From: Holtiella tumoricola
GTDB taxonomy: Bacteria; Bacillota; Clostridia; Lachnospirales; Cellulosilyticaceae
DNA length: 64,000 bases
Direction of reading: 5' to 3'
Assembly: GCF_027857615.1 (NCBI RefSeq)
Contig: NZ_JAQIFT010000074.1
Coordinates: 55,755-119,754 of the forward strand
The position numbers and the translations under genes were made by a program. The notes under the pieces are model-generated. The model worked only from the letters and a program-made list of their open reading frames with translations, ran no database searches and was not told the origin of the DNA. This document shows, in pieces, positions 43,455 to 52,454 of the stretch. Position 1 is the stretch's first letter. Each line of letters starts with the position of its first letter.

Positions 43455-44358
43455 TATCTAAAACTCCTTTTACTGCAGCAATCGCTACTTCTATTTGTTT
43501 ATCATCTGGTTCAAGAGTTGTAAATGATTTTTGAAGCCACATACCTGGTTTACTTAGAAGAATAGCAAGCTTATTACTATCTGCTTTTCTAGCCCATCTA
43601 ATAAATTCATATGAAATACCAGCTACAACTGGTACCATTACAATACGTACTACCATACGTAACCAGACACTCTCTGTTGTAAATAAACTAAATACTAGAA
43701 TACTTACAATCATAACAACAAATAAGAAGCTTGTCCCACAGCTTTTATGAAGTCTAGAGCACTTTCTAACATTCTCTACAGTAAGTTCTTGCTCTTTTTC
43801 TAGACAGTTAATTGTCTTATGTTCAGCTCCATGATATTGAAATGTACGCTGAATATCTTTCAAGCAAGTTACTAATTTCATATATCCTAAGAAGATGGCA
43901 ATTCTAAATGCACCTTCTACTAAATTGAGCACAAATGAGGACTCTATGAAGCCTTTAAATAAGGTACTCATAAGCATTGGTAAAATCATAAAGATTCCAA
44001 TTGCAAGGACAAAGGAAATACACATGGTCACACCAATTAAAAACTTCTCTGCCTTATCGCCTAACTTTTCCATAAGCCATTTTTCAAACTTACTTTCTTC
44101 TAGCTCTTCATCATCGCCAAAGACTTCCGCAGAATAACTCAAAGTTTTGACACCAAGTGTAAGGGACTCTACAAAGACTGCGATACCTCTTAATATAGGC
44201 CATCTAAGTATTTTATATTTGTCTAAAATACTCTTTGTATCTTGTACATCAACTACAATCTCTTCATCTGGTTTTCTAACAGCGACAGCGTAGATTTTTC
44301 TACCCTTCATCATAACGCCTTCAATAACTGCTTGGCCACCAATGTCTGTTCTTGCCAT
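43414..44358 (-). CDS. DUF1385 membrane protein (YqhQ-like)
   Basis: 314 residues. The N-terminus MARTDIGGQAVIEGVMMKG is the DUF1385 signature. Four or so hydrophobic helices follow (about 105-130, 140-160, 210-230, 235-255), with the conserved YHGAEHKTINCLE and CSRLHKSCGTSFLF motifs between helices; the His and Cys suggest a metal or catalytic role that is not established. The family usually lies between rpmE and prmC in Clostridia, as here. Its leader holds a 9-base inverted repeat. Ribosome site GAGGAGGTGC. Confidence 0.9.
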   Translation of the reverse strand: MARTDIGGQAVIEGVMMKGRKIYAVAVRKPDEEIVVDVQDTKSILDKYKILRWPILRGIAVFVESLTLGVKTLSYSAEVFGDDEELEESKFEKWLMEKLGDKAEKFLIGVTMCISFVLAIGIFMILPMLMSTLFKGFIESSFVLNLVEGAFRIAIFLGYMKLVTCLKDIQRTFQYHGAEHKTINCLEKEQELTVENVRKCSRLHKSCGTSFLFVVMIVSILVFSLFTTESVWLRMVVRIVMVPVVAGISYEFIRWARKADSNKLAILLSKPGMWLQKSFTTLEPDDKQIEVAIAAVKGVLDNEHSEGTTKRCNC

Positions 44359-44396
44359 TATTGCACCTCCTCATTTTAAGAAACTATAAAATCTAA

Positions 44397-44428
44397 AGTT
44401 CAGATAAAATCAAAGTACCATCTGAACT
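44397..44428. repeat. Inverted repeat in the DUF1385 leader
   Basis: AGTTCAGAT (44397-44405) and ATCTGAACT (44420-44428) are perfect 9-base arms around a 14-base loop, 39 bases before the ATG. The sequence after it on the minus strand is T-rich, so it could be a weak terminator or a regulatory RNA hairpin. Confidence 0.5.
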
Positions 44429-44483
44429 AAGACCTCTATTTATATTAAATTATACAACATAAAAGTAAAGCTTTCGTGTCGAA

Positions 44484-44520
44484 TAAAAAAAAAGAGTTGA
44501 GACCATCCTCTCAACCCCTC
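44484..44520 (-). terminator. Terminator after rpmE
   Basis: GGTTGAGA and TCTCAAC arms with nine Ts following on the minus strand, directly after the rpmE stop codon. Confidence 0.8.
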
Positions 44521-44533
44521 TCGTTTACGATTA

Positions 44534-44731
44534 TTAAACGTTGTATTTTTTGTTGAATTTATCAATTCTACCTTTAGCTTGTGCAGCTCTTTGTTTACCA
44601 GTGTAGAAAGGATGACAATTAGAGCAAACTTCTACGCGAATATCTGATTTAGTTGAACGTGTTTTAATTGTGTTACCACAGTTACATACAACTTCAAGTT
44701 CTTCGTATTTTGGTTGGATTTCTTTATTCAT
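44534..44731 (-). CDS. rpmE: Ribosomal protein bL31
   Basis: 65 residues. The start at 44731 has AGAGGTGAATAGC upstream; an in-frame ATG six codons earlier overlaps that site. The protein is the zinc-binding (C+) form: C16, C18, C36 and C39 (VCNCGNT, CSNCHPF) and the usual HPFYTGKQR segment. It sits on the large subunit near the inter-subunit bridge. It has its own promoter and terminator inside the rho-prfA row. Confidence 0.97.
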   Translation of the reverse strand: MNKEIQPKYEELEVVCNCGNTIKTRSTKSDIRVEVCSNCHPFYTGKQRAAQAKGRIDKFNKKYNV

Positions 44732-44802
44732 GCTATTCACCTCTTTCATGTTTCTTTCTATGTTAATTCAAACGTTAACAATACTATTATGACAACGTTA
44801 GT

Positions 44803-44831
44803 ATTATATCATGCTTATTTTCAAATTGCAA
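44803..44831 (-). promoter_or_regulatory. rpmE promoter with flanking AACGTT pair
   Basis: TTGCAA (44826-44831), 17 bases, TATAAT (44803-44808) on the minus strand. Two AACGTT hexamers (44771-44776 and 44794-44799) lie directly downstream, in the first 40 bases of the transcript or operator region. Confidence 0.7.
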
Positions 44832-44840
44832 GGACAAATC

Positions 44841-46259
44841 CTATGGGTTTTGCTTCATTTTTTCAACAAAAAATGTGTTTGTTGGATATTTAAGCATTTT
44901 ACTGATAAGCCCCTCTGTAACTTCTGCCGAACTTCCACGAGACATCTCTCTTCTGATGTTATATGCTACATTTGCTTCATCTGGTGTTAAAAGTAAATCA
45001 TCCCTTCTAGTACCTGACTTGTAGATATCAATAGCAGGGAAAATTCTACGTTCTGAAAGAGATCTATCTAAAACAAGTTCCATGTTACCCGTTCCCTTAA
45101 ACTCTTCAAAAATAACTTCATCCATTTTACTGCCTGTTTCTACAAGAGCAGTTCCCAAAATAGTTAAACTTCCACCATTTTCTATCTTTCTTGCAGCACC
45201 GAAAAACTTCTTCGGCATATGCAGTGCAGCTGGATCAAGCCCTCCTGATAAAGTACGTCCACTTGGTGGAATTGTCAAGTTATAGGCCCTTGCCATTCTT
45301 GTAATACTATCTAGTAAAATAACAAGGTCTTTCCCTTGTTCAACCATACGTTTTGCACGTTCAAGTACCATCTCAACAACTTGTTTATGATGCTCTGGTG
45401 GTTCATCAAATGTTGATGCGACAACTTGTACGTCTTGTCCCTCTATACTTCTTCTAATATCTGTTACCTCTTCTGGCCTTTCATCTATAAGAAGAACGAT
45501 CAGGGATACATCTTTATGATTATGTGTAATCGCATTAGCAATATGCTTTAAGAGAACAGTTTTACCTGCTTTAGGTGGTGCTACAATAAGCCCCCTTTGC
45601 CCTTTTCCAATAGGTGCAATTAAGTCTATGATTCTAGTTGATAATACACTTTCATCATATTCTAAAGAAAGTCTTTGCTTTGGAAATACCGGTGTGAGTG
45701 TTTCAAAGTTCGGTCTATACTTAGCCTTTTCTGGACGATCACCATTGACTTTATGAACATATAAAAGTGCTCCGGCCTTCTCTCCTTCTTTAGGCTTACG
45801 CATATCCCCCTCTATCCAATCTCCCGTCTTTAAATTAAATCTGCGAATTTGTGAAATAGATAAGTAAATGTCATTTTCACCACGCATAAAATTACGCGCA
45901 CGTAAAAAGCCATATCCATCAGGCATAATTTCTAAAATCCCTGCACCTGTCATACGGTCTGTACGACTTAATTGTGTTGGCTCTTCTACTTCTTCTTCAT
46001 CAATTTCTGCTTCTTCAACATTTTCTTCATAGGTTGAAGCATTACTTACTTTCATTTCTACACTTGAATTACTTTGAACTACTTGTTGTTCTTGAACAGA
46101 GTCAGATTGGTTAATTAAAGATGGGGCAACTTGATTAGAATTGTTAGACATAAGAAGATCAATAATTTCAGCCTTTTTAAGCTTACTTATATTCTTGTGA
46201 CCTTTTTCTTTTGCAAGTTCTCTTAACTGAGCTAATGTCATGTTTTGAATTGTATCCAT
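44841..46259 (-). CDS. rho: Transcription termination factor Rho
   Basis: 472 residues, longer than E. coli Rho because of an N-terminal insert. Order: SAP-like N-terminal helix bundle (LAQLRELAKEKGHKNISKLKKAEIIDLL), a Gln/Glu/Ser-rich acidic linker (about 45-100), the RNA-binding OSB domain (GILEIMPDGYGFLRARNFMRGENDIYLS, 105-180), and the hexameric ATPase with Walker A APPKAGKTVLL near 226 and Walker B VILLDSITR. SGGLDPAALHMPKKFFGAARK is the Q/R-loop region. It terminates RNA synthesis in the cytoplasm. TTGTAA-18-TACACT lies upstream. Confidence 0.97.
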   Translation of the reverse strand: MDTIQNMTLAQLRELAKEKGHKNISKLKKAEIIDLLMSNNSNQVAPSLINQSDSVQEQQVVQSNSSVEMKVSNASTYEENVEEAEIDEEEVEEPTQLSRTDRMTGAGILEIMPDGYGFLRARNFMRGENDIYLSISQIRRFNLKTGDWIEGDMRKPKEGEKAGALLYVHKVNGDRPEKAKYRPNFETLTPVFPKQRLSLEYDESVLSTRIIDLIAPIGKGQRGLIVAPPKAGKTVLLKHIANAITHNHKDVSLIVLLIDERPEEVTDIRRSIEGQDVQVVASTFDEPPEHHKQVVEMVLERAKRMVEQGKDLVILLDSITRMARAYNLTIPPSGRTLSGGLDPAALHMPKKFFGAARKIENGGSLTILGTALVETGSKMDEVIFEEFKGTGNMELVLDRSLSERRIFPAIDIYKSGTRRDDLLLTPDEANVAYNIRREMSRGSSAEVTEGLISKMLKYPTNTFFVEKMKQNP

Positions 46260-46296
46260 TCAATACTAGCTCCTTTATTTTCTATTATTTTTATTT

Positions 46297-46326
46297 AGTG
46301 TAGCATATTTAAGCCCGCATTTACAA
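46297..46326 (-). promoter_or_regulatory. rho promoter
   Basis: TTGTAA (46321-46326), 18 bases, TACACT (46297-46302) on the minus strand, about 40 bases before the rho ATG. Confidence 0.55.
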
Positions 46327-46376
46327 GGTCATTTTTTACCTATTACTCACATTTTTTGTACTTTTACACTTTATAT

Positions 46377-46408
46377 AAAAAGAGACAATAATAATCATTG
46401 CCTCTTTT
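46377..46408 (-). terminator. Terminator after the EAL-domain gene
   Basis: On the minus strand AAAAGAGGCAAT pairs with ATTGTCTCTTTT (one G-U pair), followed by T-rich sequence. Confidence 0.75.
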
Positions 46409-46410
46409 AC

Positions 46411-48111
46411 TTATTTGTATAGCTTTAATAGATACTTATTTTTAATATCTTCTGGTTTGAGAGGTGCATCCCATAAGTAGCCTTGACCCATCTCACATCC
46501 CATTTCTTGTATAATTTCTAATTGTTCAAGAGTTTCTATACCTTCAGCTATAGTTTGCAAACTCAATGCTTTTGCCATAGATATAATAGCACTTACTATG
46601 GCCCTATCTTGAGGATTCTTAGTGATTTCTCTTATAAACGAAATATCTATTTTTAGATGATCAAATAAAAACTTCTTAAGATACCCCAATGAAGAATAAC
46701 CTGTTCCAAAATCATCTATGGCTATCTTAAATCCATAATTTCTAAGTTCTAAAATAGTTTGTTGTGCCATTTCAACTTCTTGTATCACCATATTTTCCGT
46801 AATCTCAAGCACAATAAGGCTTGGTGGAATATTGTATTTTTCTAACATATTAATAATATCATTAGATAGATTAGGATTTTTAAATTGAAGCATTGATAAA
46901 TTAATCGAAATAGGTACAATACTATATCCTTCATCAATCCATTCTCTTAGTTGTCTACATACTTCTTCAATGACCTGTACACCCACTTGCTCAATGAGTT
47001 CTAGTTGCTCAAGTAAATCAATAAACTTACTCGGCATTACTATTTCACCACTTTGTTTTTTTCTCCTTAGTAATGCTTCCATCCCCGTAAGGGTTTCTCT
47101 TTCTAAATCAATAAATGGTTGATAGTATACGATAAATTCGTTATTTTTATATGCTTGGTGTATATCACTCTCTTGTAACATCCTCATTTGTACTTCATCT
47201 TGTATCTGATCTTCATAAAAAATAACTTTATTTTTCCCTAGACATTCTTTTGCTCTCGCAAGTGCTATTTGTACTTTATTAATGAGCTGTCCTGCTTTTT
47301 TTGCATGAGTAGGAAACATACTCACTCCTACTGACATTTCAATATAAATTTCTTTTTCCTCAATTTTAAATGGCTTATGTATATGGTTAAAAATAATATT
47401 AATAAATTCAATTACTTCTGCTTGCTCTTCTACATCTTCATAAATTACAGCAAAAATATCTGAATTAAGTTTTGCTATCGCCCCATCCTTATGTAATACT
47501 TTGTGTAATCTATCTGCAATTTCCTTCATTAATGCATCACCAGTTGTTAATCCATAGGTATTATTAATATAGCTCATCTTGCTAATATCAAACAAAATAA
47601 CTGCAAAACTTGCATCTTCTTTCTTTACTTTACTATAAATATGTTCTATGAAAGCTGCTTGATTTGGTAATCCAGTAACTTCATCAATATATTTTAATCG
47701 ATGTAATTTTTCTTGTAAGCGTTTTGCTCCTGTTATATCTTTTCCTATAGCTATGTATAATACAAGTTCACCATTCCTATCCTTAATACCGGATAATGTT
47801 AATGAAAGATAAAATTCTGCTTGCTTTTTATTTTTATTTAGTGTAATGGTCTCAAACTTTCTATTTTGTCCTATAGCAAGAAGAGCACGTTCTTTAAGGG
47901 TTGTATTATATGTATTTATATCCCATGGTGCCTTCATAGGATCTTGTAAAATTTCTTCTTTTGAATATCCAGATAAGCGTTCTACGTGTCTATTGATATA
48001 GATCATTTTCCCCTGTTTATCATAAATAACCAACCAATCTTCTATTTCATCAATAAGTTCTGCCAAGATTTCATTTATAATGACATCTTGTAAGTTCAAT
48101 ATGTTCTCCAC
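46411..48111 (-). CDS. PAS-GGDEF(degenerate)-EAL protein, c-di-GMP phosphodiesterase
   Basis: 566 residues. PAS sensor (about 20-125, WLVIYDKQGKMIYINRHVERLSGYSKEE), GGDEF domain (about 140-300) and EAL domain (about 315-560). The cyclase signature reads NSDIF where GGDEF is expected, so the cyclase is probably dead. The EAL domain keeps EALLR, the ENMVIQE helix and DDFGTGYSSLGYLKKF, consistent with active hydrolysis of c-di-GMP. The start is GTG at 48111, with AGGAGG 8 bases upstream. It follows ilvN by 23 bases, so the two may be co-transcribed. There is no signal peptide or membrane helix, so it should be cytosolic. Confidence 0.9.
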   Translation of the reverse strand: MENILNLQDVIINEILAELIDEIEDWLVIYDKQGKMIYINRHVERLSGYSKEEILQDPMKAPWDINTYNTTLKERALLAIGQNRKFETITLNKNKKQAEFYLSLTLSGIKDRNGELVLYIAIGKDITGAKRLQEKLHRLKYIDEVTGLPNQAAFIEHIYSKVKKEDASFAVILFDISKMSYINNTYGLTTGDALMKEIADRLHKVLHKDGAIAKLNSDIFAVIYEDVEEQAEVIEFINIIFNHIHKPFKIEEKEIYIEMSVGVSMFPTHAKKAGQLINKVQIALARAKECLGKNKVIFYEDQIQDEVQMRMLQESDIHQAYKNNEFIVYYQPFIDLERETLTGMEALLRRKKQSGEIVMPSKFIDLLEQLELIEQVGVQVIEEVCRQLREWIDEGYSIVPISINLSMLQFKNPNLSNDIINMLEKYNIPPSLIVLEITENMVIQEVEMAQQTILELRNYGFKIAIDDFGTGYSSLGYLKKFLFDHLKIDISFIREITKNPQDRAIVSAIISMAKALSLQTIAEGIETLEQLEIIQEMGCEMGQGYLWDAPLKPEDIKNKYLLKLYK

Positions 48112-48134
48112 TCACCTGCCTCCTAAGTTGGTCA

Positions 48135-48623
48135 CTAGATATGTTGATTACCCCTTTGTAGTGCAATCACACCTGTTCTTACACTTTCAATAATTTCATA
48201 GTCTCTAACTGTATCAATAAATTCATCAATCATATCTTTGCTATTACATATTTCAAATACAACTACTTCAGTATCAATATCTATTACTTTTACGCTATAA
48301 CGTTCAGTAAGCTCTTTAATTTTACTACATAACTCCGGCTTTAATGCTACCTTAATAATTGCAAGTTCTCTTATAATATCCTTTTTAGCATCTAATACTT
48401 TTACCTTTTTAATATCTACTAACTTTTCAACTTGTTGTTGTATTTGATAAATAGAATTTTCATCTTCAGTAACTGAAATAGTAATTCTAGAGATTTGTTT
48501 TTCATGAGTTTCTTCTCCAGCAAAGCTATTTAAGTTGAATCCTCTTCTTGTAAAAAGACCTGCTATACGTGCAACTACCCCATAATTATTTTCAACAAGT
48601 ACTGAGATAATAGTATTTTTCAT
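48135..48623 (-). CDS. ilvN: Acetolactate synthase regulatory (small) subunit
   Basis: 162 residues. An N-terminal ACT domain (TIISVLVENNYGVVARIAGLFTRRGFNLNSFA) that binds valine for feedback control, and a C-terminal domain (from about residue 85). The catalytic subunit ilvB/ilvG is not in this window, so the subunit stands alone here. The ATG at 48623 follows AGGGGAGT; an earlier in-frame ATG sixteen codons upstream is less likely. In the usual arrangement it binds IlvB to form the enzyme that makes acetolactate for branched-chain amino acids. Confidence 0.92.
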   Translation of the reverse strand: MKNTIISVLVENNYGVVARIAGLFTRRGFNLNSFAGEETHEKQISRITISVTEDENSIYQIQQQVEKLVDIKKVKVLDAKKDIIRELAIIKVALKPELCSKIKELTERYSVKVIDIDTEVVVFEICNSKDMIDEFIDTVRDYEIIESVRTGVIALQRGNQHI

Positions 48624-48732
48624 GTGGTCACTCCCCTTTTTATTTATATGAATTATTATACCATATTCCATATTTTATTTACTATTATTTTTATAATATT
48701 CAGCATCCTGTAGATAATCCTTAATAAATATG

Positions 48733-48766
48733 AAAAAAGGACTGTTACATTAAACAGTCCCTTTTT
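48733..48766 (-). terminator. Terminator of the Lon-like gene
   Basis: GGGACTGTTTAA and TTACAGTCC-type arms with T-run on the minus strand; the stem overlaps the stop codon region of the gene. Confidence 0.75.
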
Positions 48767-48767
48767 A

Positions 48768-51161
48768 TTACTTACTTTTTTTAACTTTTTGTTTTTTTAA
48801 CCTAGAAAGCTTCTCTGGGCTATCCACACTATATATTTTTAGCTTATGCGCTACTCGTTCTTCAACTTGAGCTGCCGGTACTCCAGTTAAGACCTCGATT
48901 CCTTCCCTAAAAGAAGTAATAGCATAAATATGGAATTTCCCTTGCTCTACAGCCTTAATTACTTCTTCATCCAAGACCAAATCACCTTTATTTTGATCTG
49001 GAATCATAACCCCCTGCTTTCCAGTTAATCCTTTTTGCTTACAGACTCTATAAAAGCCCTCTATTTTGTCATTGATACCACCAACAGGTTGAATTTGTCC
49101 ATATTGATTAATAGAACCTGTAACTGCTATTCCTTGCCTTAGAGGTACTTCTGATAAGCTTGATAAAATTGCATAAAGTTCTGCACTTGATGCACTGTCT
49201 CCGTCTACTCCCCCATAGCTTTGCTCAAAACAAATCTTTCCACATAAACTTAATGGATAGTTTTGTGCAAAGTGATTACCTAAGAAACCTGTAATAATTT
49301 GAACACCCTTTGAATGAATACTTCCACTTAACCCTACAGCGCCTTCAATATCAACAACACCACTCTTCCCTCTATAAGTCGTTGCTGTGATTCTAACAGG
49401 CCTTCCAAAAGAAAAATCTCCAACTGAATATACAGCTAATCCGTTAATCTGTCCTACTTTTTTCCCCATTACATCAACTAAAAATATATTTTTGGCGTAT
49501 TTCTCTTCTATATTTTTTTGTAACGTGTCTTTAAAAAGCATCTTCATTCGTCTTGCTTGGATAATATTATCCTTAGTTATAGTCCCTTGTGCAAATACAC
49601 TTGCTTCTCTTACTAAATCCATTATAGGTTGTAAGTTAGCACTCATTTTTTCTTGGCTTTCCGCTAACCTATGGCTGTACTCCACAAGTTGCAGTATGCC
49701 ATCACAGCTTACTGGTGGTAAATCTTCTTTATTACACAGAGATTTTATTTGACTAGCTATATTCATAATAGCTACTTCACCACTTGTAATTGTATCTTTA
49801 AAATCAATATTAATCTTGAAGAGATCTTTAAAACTTAAATCCATTTCAGTTAATAAATGATAAATCTCATAATCACCTACTAAAATAACTTTAAAATCTA
49901 CAGGTATAGGCTGAGGAGTTATACCAATAGTATTGGTGTTATTTCCTCCACCCATGCTTTCAATATTTACCTCCCCTGTCTTTAATGTTCTTCTAATAAG
50001 GTCAAAAGAACCCGGATAATCTAAAAGGTCTTTTACATAAAGTAATAAATAACCTCCATTTGCCTGATGTAACATCCCTGCTGAAATTTGATTAAAATCT
50101 GTATGACTTGTAGTGACTTCAGTATCAATGCGTATTTTTCCTACTAAATGTCCCTGGCTTAAATCTCTTGATGTTATAATCGGCGCACCTTTTAATCCCC
50201 CATTATCAACAAGTACATTAATGCTATAATGATTAACTTTTTCACTAACACCACTGTTCCCAAGCCATGGTAAAAGACCTTTAATATCCTGCCCTTCACT
50301 ATTGCTATTCCCAGCAAAGATGCTCACATCTTCTAAAATATCATTTGCAATATCATCTAGATATTGGCTAACTTCATCATAGCTTCCATAGGTATCTTTA
50401 AGGTATTTCATGTAATAGCCTACTTCATTTAATACAATTGTTTCATCTATATCATCCATATATTGACTATATAACTTTTCAATATCTCTTACTTTTTTCA
50501 GCACTTCTTCTGAGAACTCAGATAGTTGATCTATAACTTCTTCTATCGTATGTTTGTCTGCATCATCTAATTTTTCATATGCATCCATTGAAAGAGGCTT
50601 TCCTTCTAATGTAAGAGGAATAAAACCTAATCCTTCTTCTGCCATTTTTACTTGAAATCCCATGTCTTTCGCATATGTTTTTAATTCAGCTAAAGCCTCT
50701 TCTTTTTTTTCATCTAGTTCAGTTATTAATTTTTGTCTTTTCTTTTCTGCCTCAAGAGTATCAAGTCTATCTTTTAATTCATTTATTAAAAACTGTTTAA
50801 ATTCTTTCATATCATTTTTAAAGCGTATACCATCCCCTGGCTGCATCCATATAACTTTAGGTGTGGAAGGGTTTTCAAAATTATATATATAACACATATC
50901 TGGGGGAACATTTCGTTTGGTTGCCTTATCCTTAAGCCTTCCAAGTACGTAGTCAAAAATAGTTTTCTGATCTGATCCTGATATATACATGTTATAACCT
51001 TTTGCACCTAACTGTAAGCCAAATTCAAGTGTTGCCAGAGCATTTTCTTGATCGATTATGCTTTCATCCGCTTTAATTTCATCTGTTGTACTAAAGGTAA
51101 TGCCTGTATTTGTATATGGGATTTTGAGTTCTTCCCATTTAAGCTCTAAGTTGTTCTTCAT
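48768..51161 (-). CDS. LonB-like ATP-dependent protease
   Basis: 797 residues of the Lon-related type (AAA_32/LonB-like), not the classical LonA. The protease domain has catalytic Ser656 in GDSASS and Lys699 in GGINDKIEGF, 43 residues apart as in Lon. The N-terminal part has a coiled-coil insert (about 95-260, Glu/Lys-rich). The expected Walker A region reads ISGSDQKTIFDYV, lacking a clear GxxGxGKT, whereas later sensor-like segments are present, so ATP binding should be tested. It is a single gene with GGGGGGGTCACT before its ATG. No CtsR or HrcA box is visible. Confidence 0.85.
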   Translation of the reverse strand: MKNNLELKWEELKIPYTNTGITFSTTDEIKADESIIDQENALATLEFGLQLGAKGYNMYISGSDQKTIFDYVLGRLKDKATKRNVPPDMCYIYNFENPSTPKVIWMQPGDGIRFKNDMKEFKQFLINELKDRLDTLEAEKKRQKLITELDEKKEEALAELKTYAKDMGFQVKMAEEGLGFIPLTLEGKPLSMDAYEKLDDADKHTIEEVIDQLSEFSEEVLKKVRDIEKLYSQYMDDIDETIVLNEVGYYMKYLKDTYGSYDEVSQYLDDIANDILEDVSIFAGNSNSEGQDIKGLLPWLGNSGVSEKVNHYSINVLVDNGGLKGAPIITSRDLSQGHLVGKIRIDTEVTTSHTDFNQISAGMLHQANGGYLLLYVKDLLDYPGSFDLIRRTLKTGEVNIESMGGGNNTNTIGITPQPIPVDFKVILVGDYEIYHLLTEMDLSFKDLFKINIDFKDTITSGEVAIMNIASQIKSLCNKEDLPPVSCDGILQLVEYSHRLAESQEKMSANLQPIMDLVREASVFAQGTITKDNIIQARRMKMLFKDTLQKNIEEKYAKNIFLVDVMGKKVGQINGLAVYSVGDFSFGRPVRITATTYRGKSGVVDIEGAVGLSGSIHSKGVQIITGFLGNHFAQNYPLSLCGKICFEQSYGGVDGDSASSAELYAILSSLSEVPLRQGIAVTGSINQYGQIQPVGGINDKIEGFYRVCKQKGLTGKQGVMIPDQNKGDLVLDEEVIKAVEQGKFHIYAITSFREGIEVLTGVPAAQVEERVAHKLKIYSVDSPEKLSRLKKQKVKKSK

Positions 51162-51601
51162 AGTGACCCCCCCATAATTACACTATATTCAAGAAGGCTT
51201 ATATGCTTTACAATTTTCGTCGATTTCTGACATATTTTCACAGATTAAATTGATATTAACAAATTTTTTCAAACTTAATATTTATAATTTTAATATAAAC
51301 CATTACTAAACTTATTCATTTTTTGAAATTATGATTTTTAATTTTTTTATATTATCAAATAATAGTTTTTTATCTTTTCTTCTAATATATAAGTACGTTA
51401 TATTCTAAAACAAACAAAGCCTTTTCTTTTTTTGTTTAGTATTTAAAAACTTTTAATCATCTATTAGTTGTCCATTTTAATAACACTATTACTAAACCTA
51501 ATATATAGCTATATAAATTTTCTATTGCATTCTTATTCCATCTATGAATATAATATCAATGTTAAAAATTTATGATTATTTTCTAGGAGGTCTATTCGCA
51601 C
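51162..51601. other. AT-rich 440-base intergenic region
   Basis: Between the divergent lon-like gene and speD. It is very AT-rich and, apart from the speD promoter at 51525-51554, I find no gene, riboswitch or repeat in it. The lon-like promoter is not obvious. Confidence 0.4.
51525..51554 (+). promoter_or_regulatory. speD promoter
   Basis: TTGCAT (51525-51530), 18 bases, TATAAT (51549-51554). The speD ATG lies about 48 bases downstream. Confidence 0.65.
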
Positions 51602-52435
51602 ATGGAACATTTAGACGTACCAAAACTGAAGTTACATGGTTTTAATAACCTTACAAAAACTTTAAGTTTTAACATGTATGATATCTGCTATACCAAAACC
51701 CCTAAGGATCGAGAAGCTTATATTGATTATATAGATGAACAATATAACGCGGATAGACTTACACAAATACTGACTACTGTTACTCAAATTATTGGGGCTA
51801 ACATTCTTAATATCTCAAAGCAAGACTATGAACCTCAAGGTGCCAGTGTAACTATTTTAATTTCAGAGAATCCATTACCTCAACCTAGTGTTGATCAACA
51901 ATGTGCTTCACCAGGACCAATTCCTGAGATTATTGCAGCCCACCTTGATAAAAGCCATATTACTGTACATACATATCCTGAATATCATCCTACAGATGGT
52001 ATTAGTACTTTTAGAGCTGACATTGACGTTTCAACATGCGGAGAAATTTCACCGTTAAAAGCGCTTAACTATCTTATTCACTCTTTTGATGCTGATATGA
52101 TGACACTTGATTATAAAGTTCGTGGTTTCACACGTGATATTACAGGTAATAAACTCTTTATCGATCATCCAATAGATTCTATCCAAAACTTTATTCCTGA
52201 ACACATTAAACATCTTTATCATATGATTGATGTAAATGTTTATCAAGAAAATATCTTCCATACAAAATGCAAGTTAAAAAACTTTGATCTTAACAATTAT
52301 CTATTTGGATATACAAAAGATGAGTTACACCCTGGTACAGCACAATCTATTGCAAAAAAAGTCCGTCATGAGATGGACGAAATTTTCTATGGCACTAATG
52401 TAACAGAAGCCATGTTTACAATAGATGATTATTAA
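51602..52435 (+). CDS. speD: S-adenosylmethionine decarboxylase proenzyme
   Basis: 277 residues, the E. coli-type (class 1A) form, longer than the ~120-residue Bacillus/Thermotoga type. The chain cleaves itself before S118 in HLDKSHITVHTYPE, and S118 becomes the pyruvoyl group. FRADIDVSTCGEISPLKALNYLIH and VRGFTRDITGNK...SIQNFIPEH follow the E. coli enzyme closely. It makes decarboxylated SAM for spermidine synthesis. The first gene of speD-speE-speB. TAGGAGG precedes the ATG. Confidence 0.97.
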   Translation: MEHLDVPKLKLHGFNNLTKTLSFNMYDICYTKTPKDREAYIDYIDEQYNADRLTQILTTVTQIIGANILNISKQDYEPQGASVTILISENPLPQPSVDQQCASPGPIPEIIAAHLDKSHITVHTYPEYHPTDGISTFRADIDVSTCGEISPLKALNYLIHSFDADMMTLDYKVRGFTRDITGNKLFIDHPIDSIQNFIPEHIKHLYHMIDVNVYQENIFHTKCKLKNFDLNNYLFGYTKDELHPGTAQSIAKKVRHEMDEIFYGTNVTEAMFTIDDY

Positions 52436-52454
52436 TAACATGAAGGAGATAACT

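Noticed and set aside
44397..44428. D-arm-like TAGTTCAGATGG, possible tRNA
   Set aside because: No acceptor stem, anticodon arm or T-arm can be built around it.
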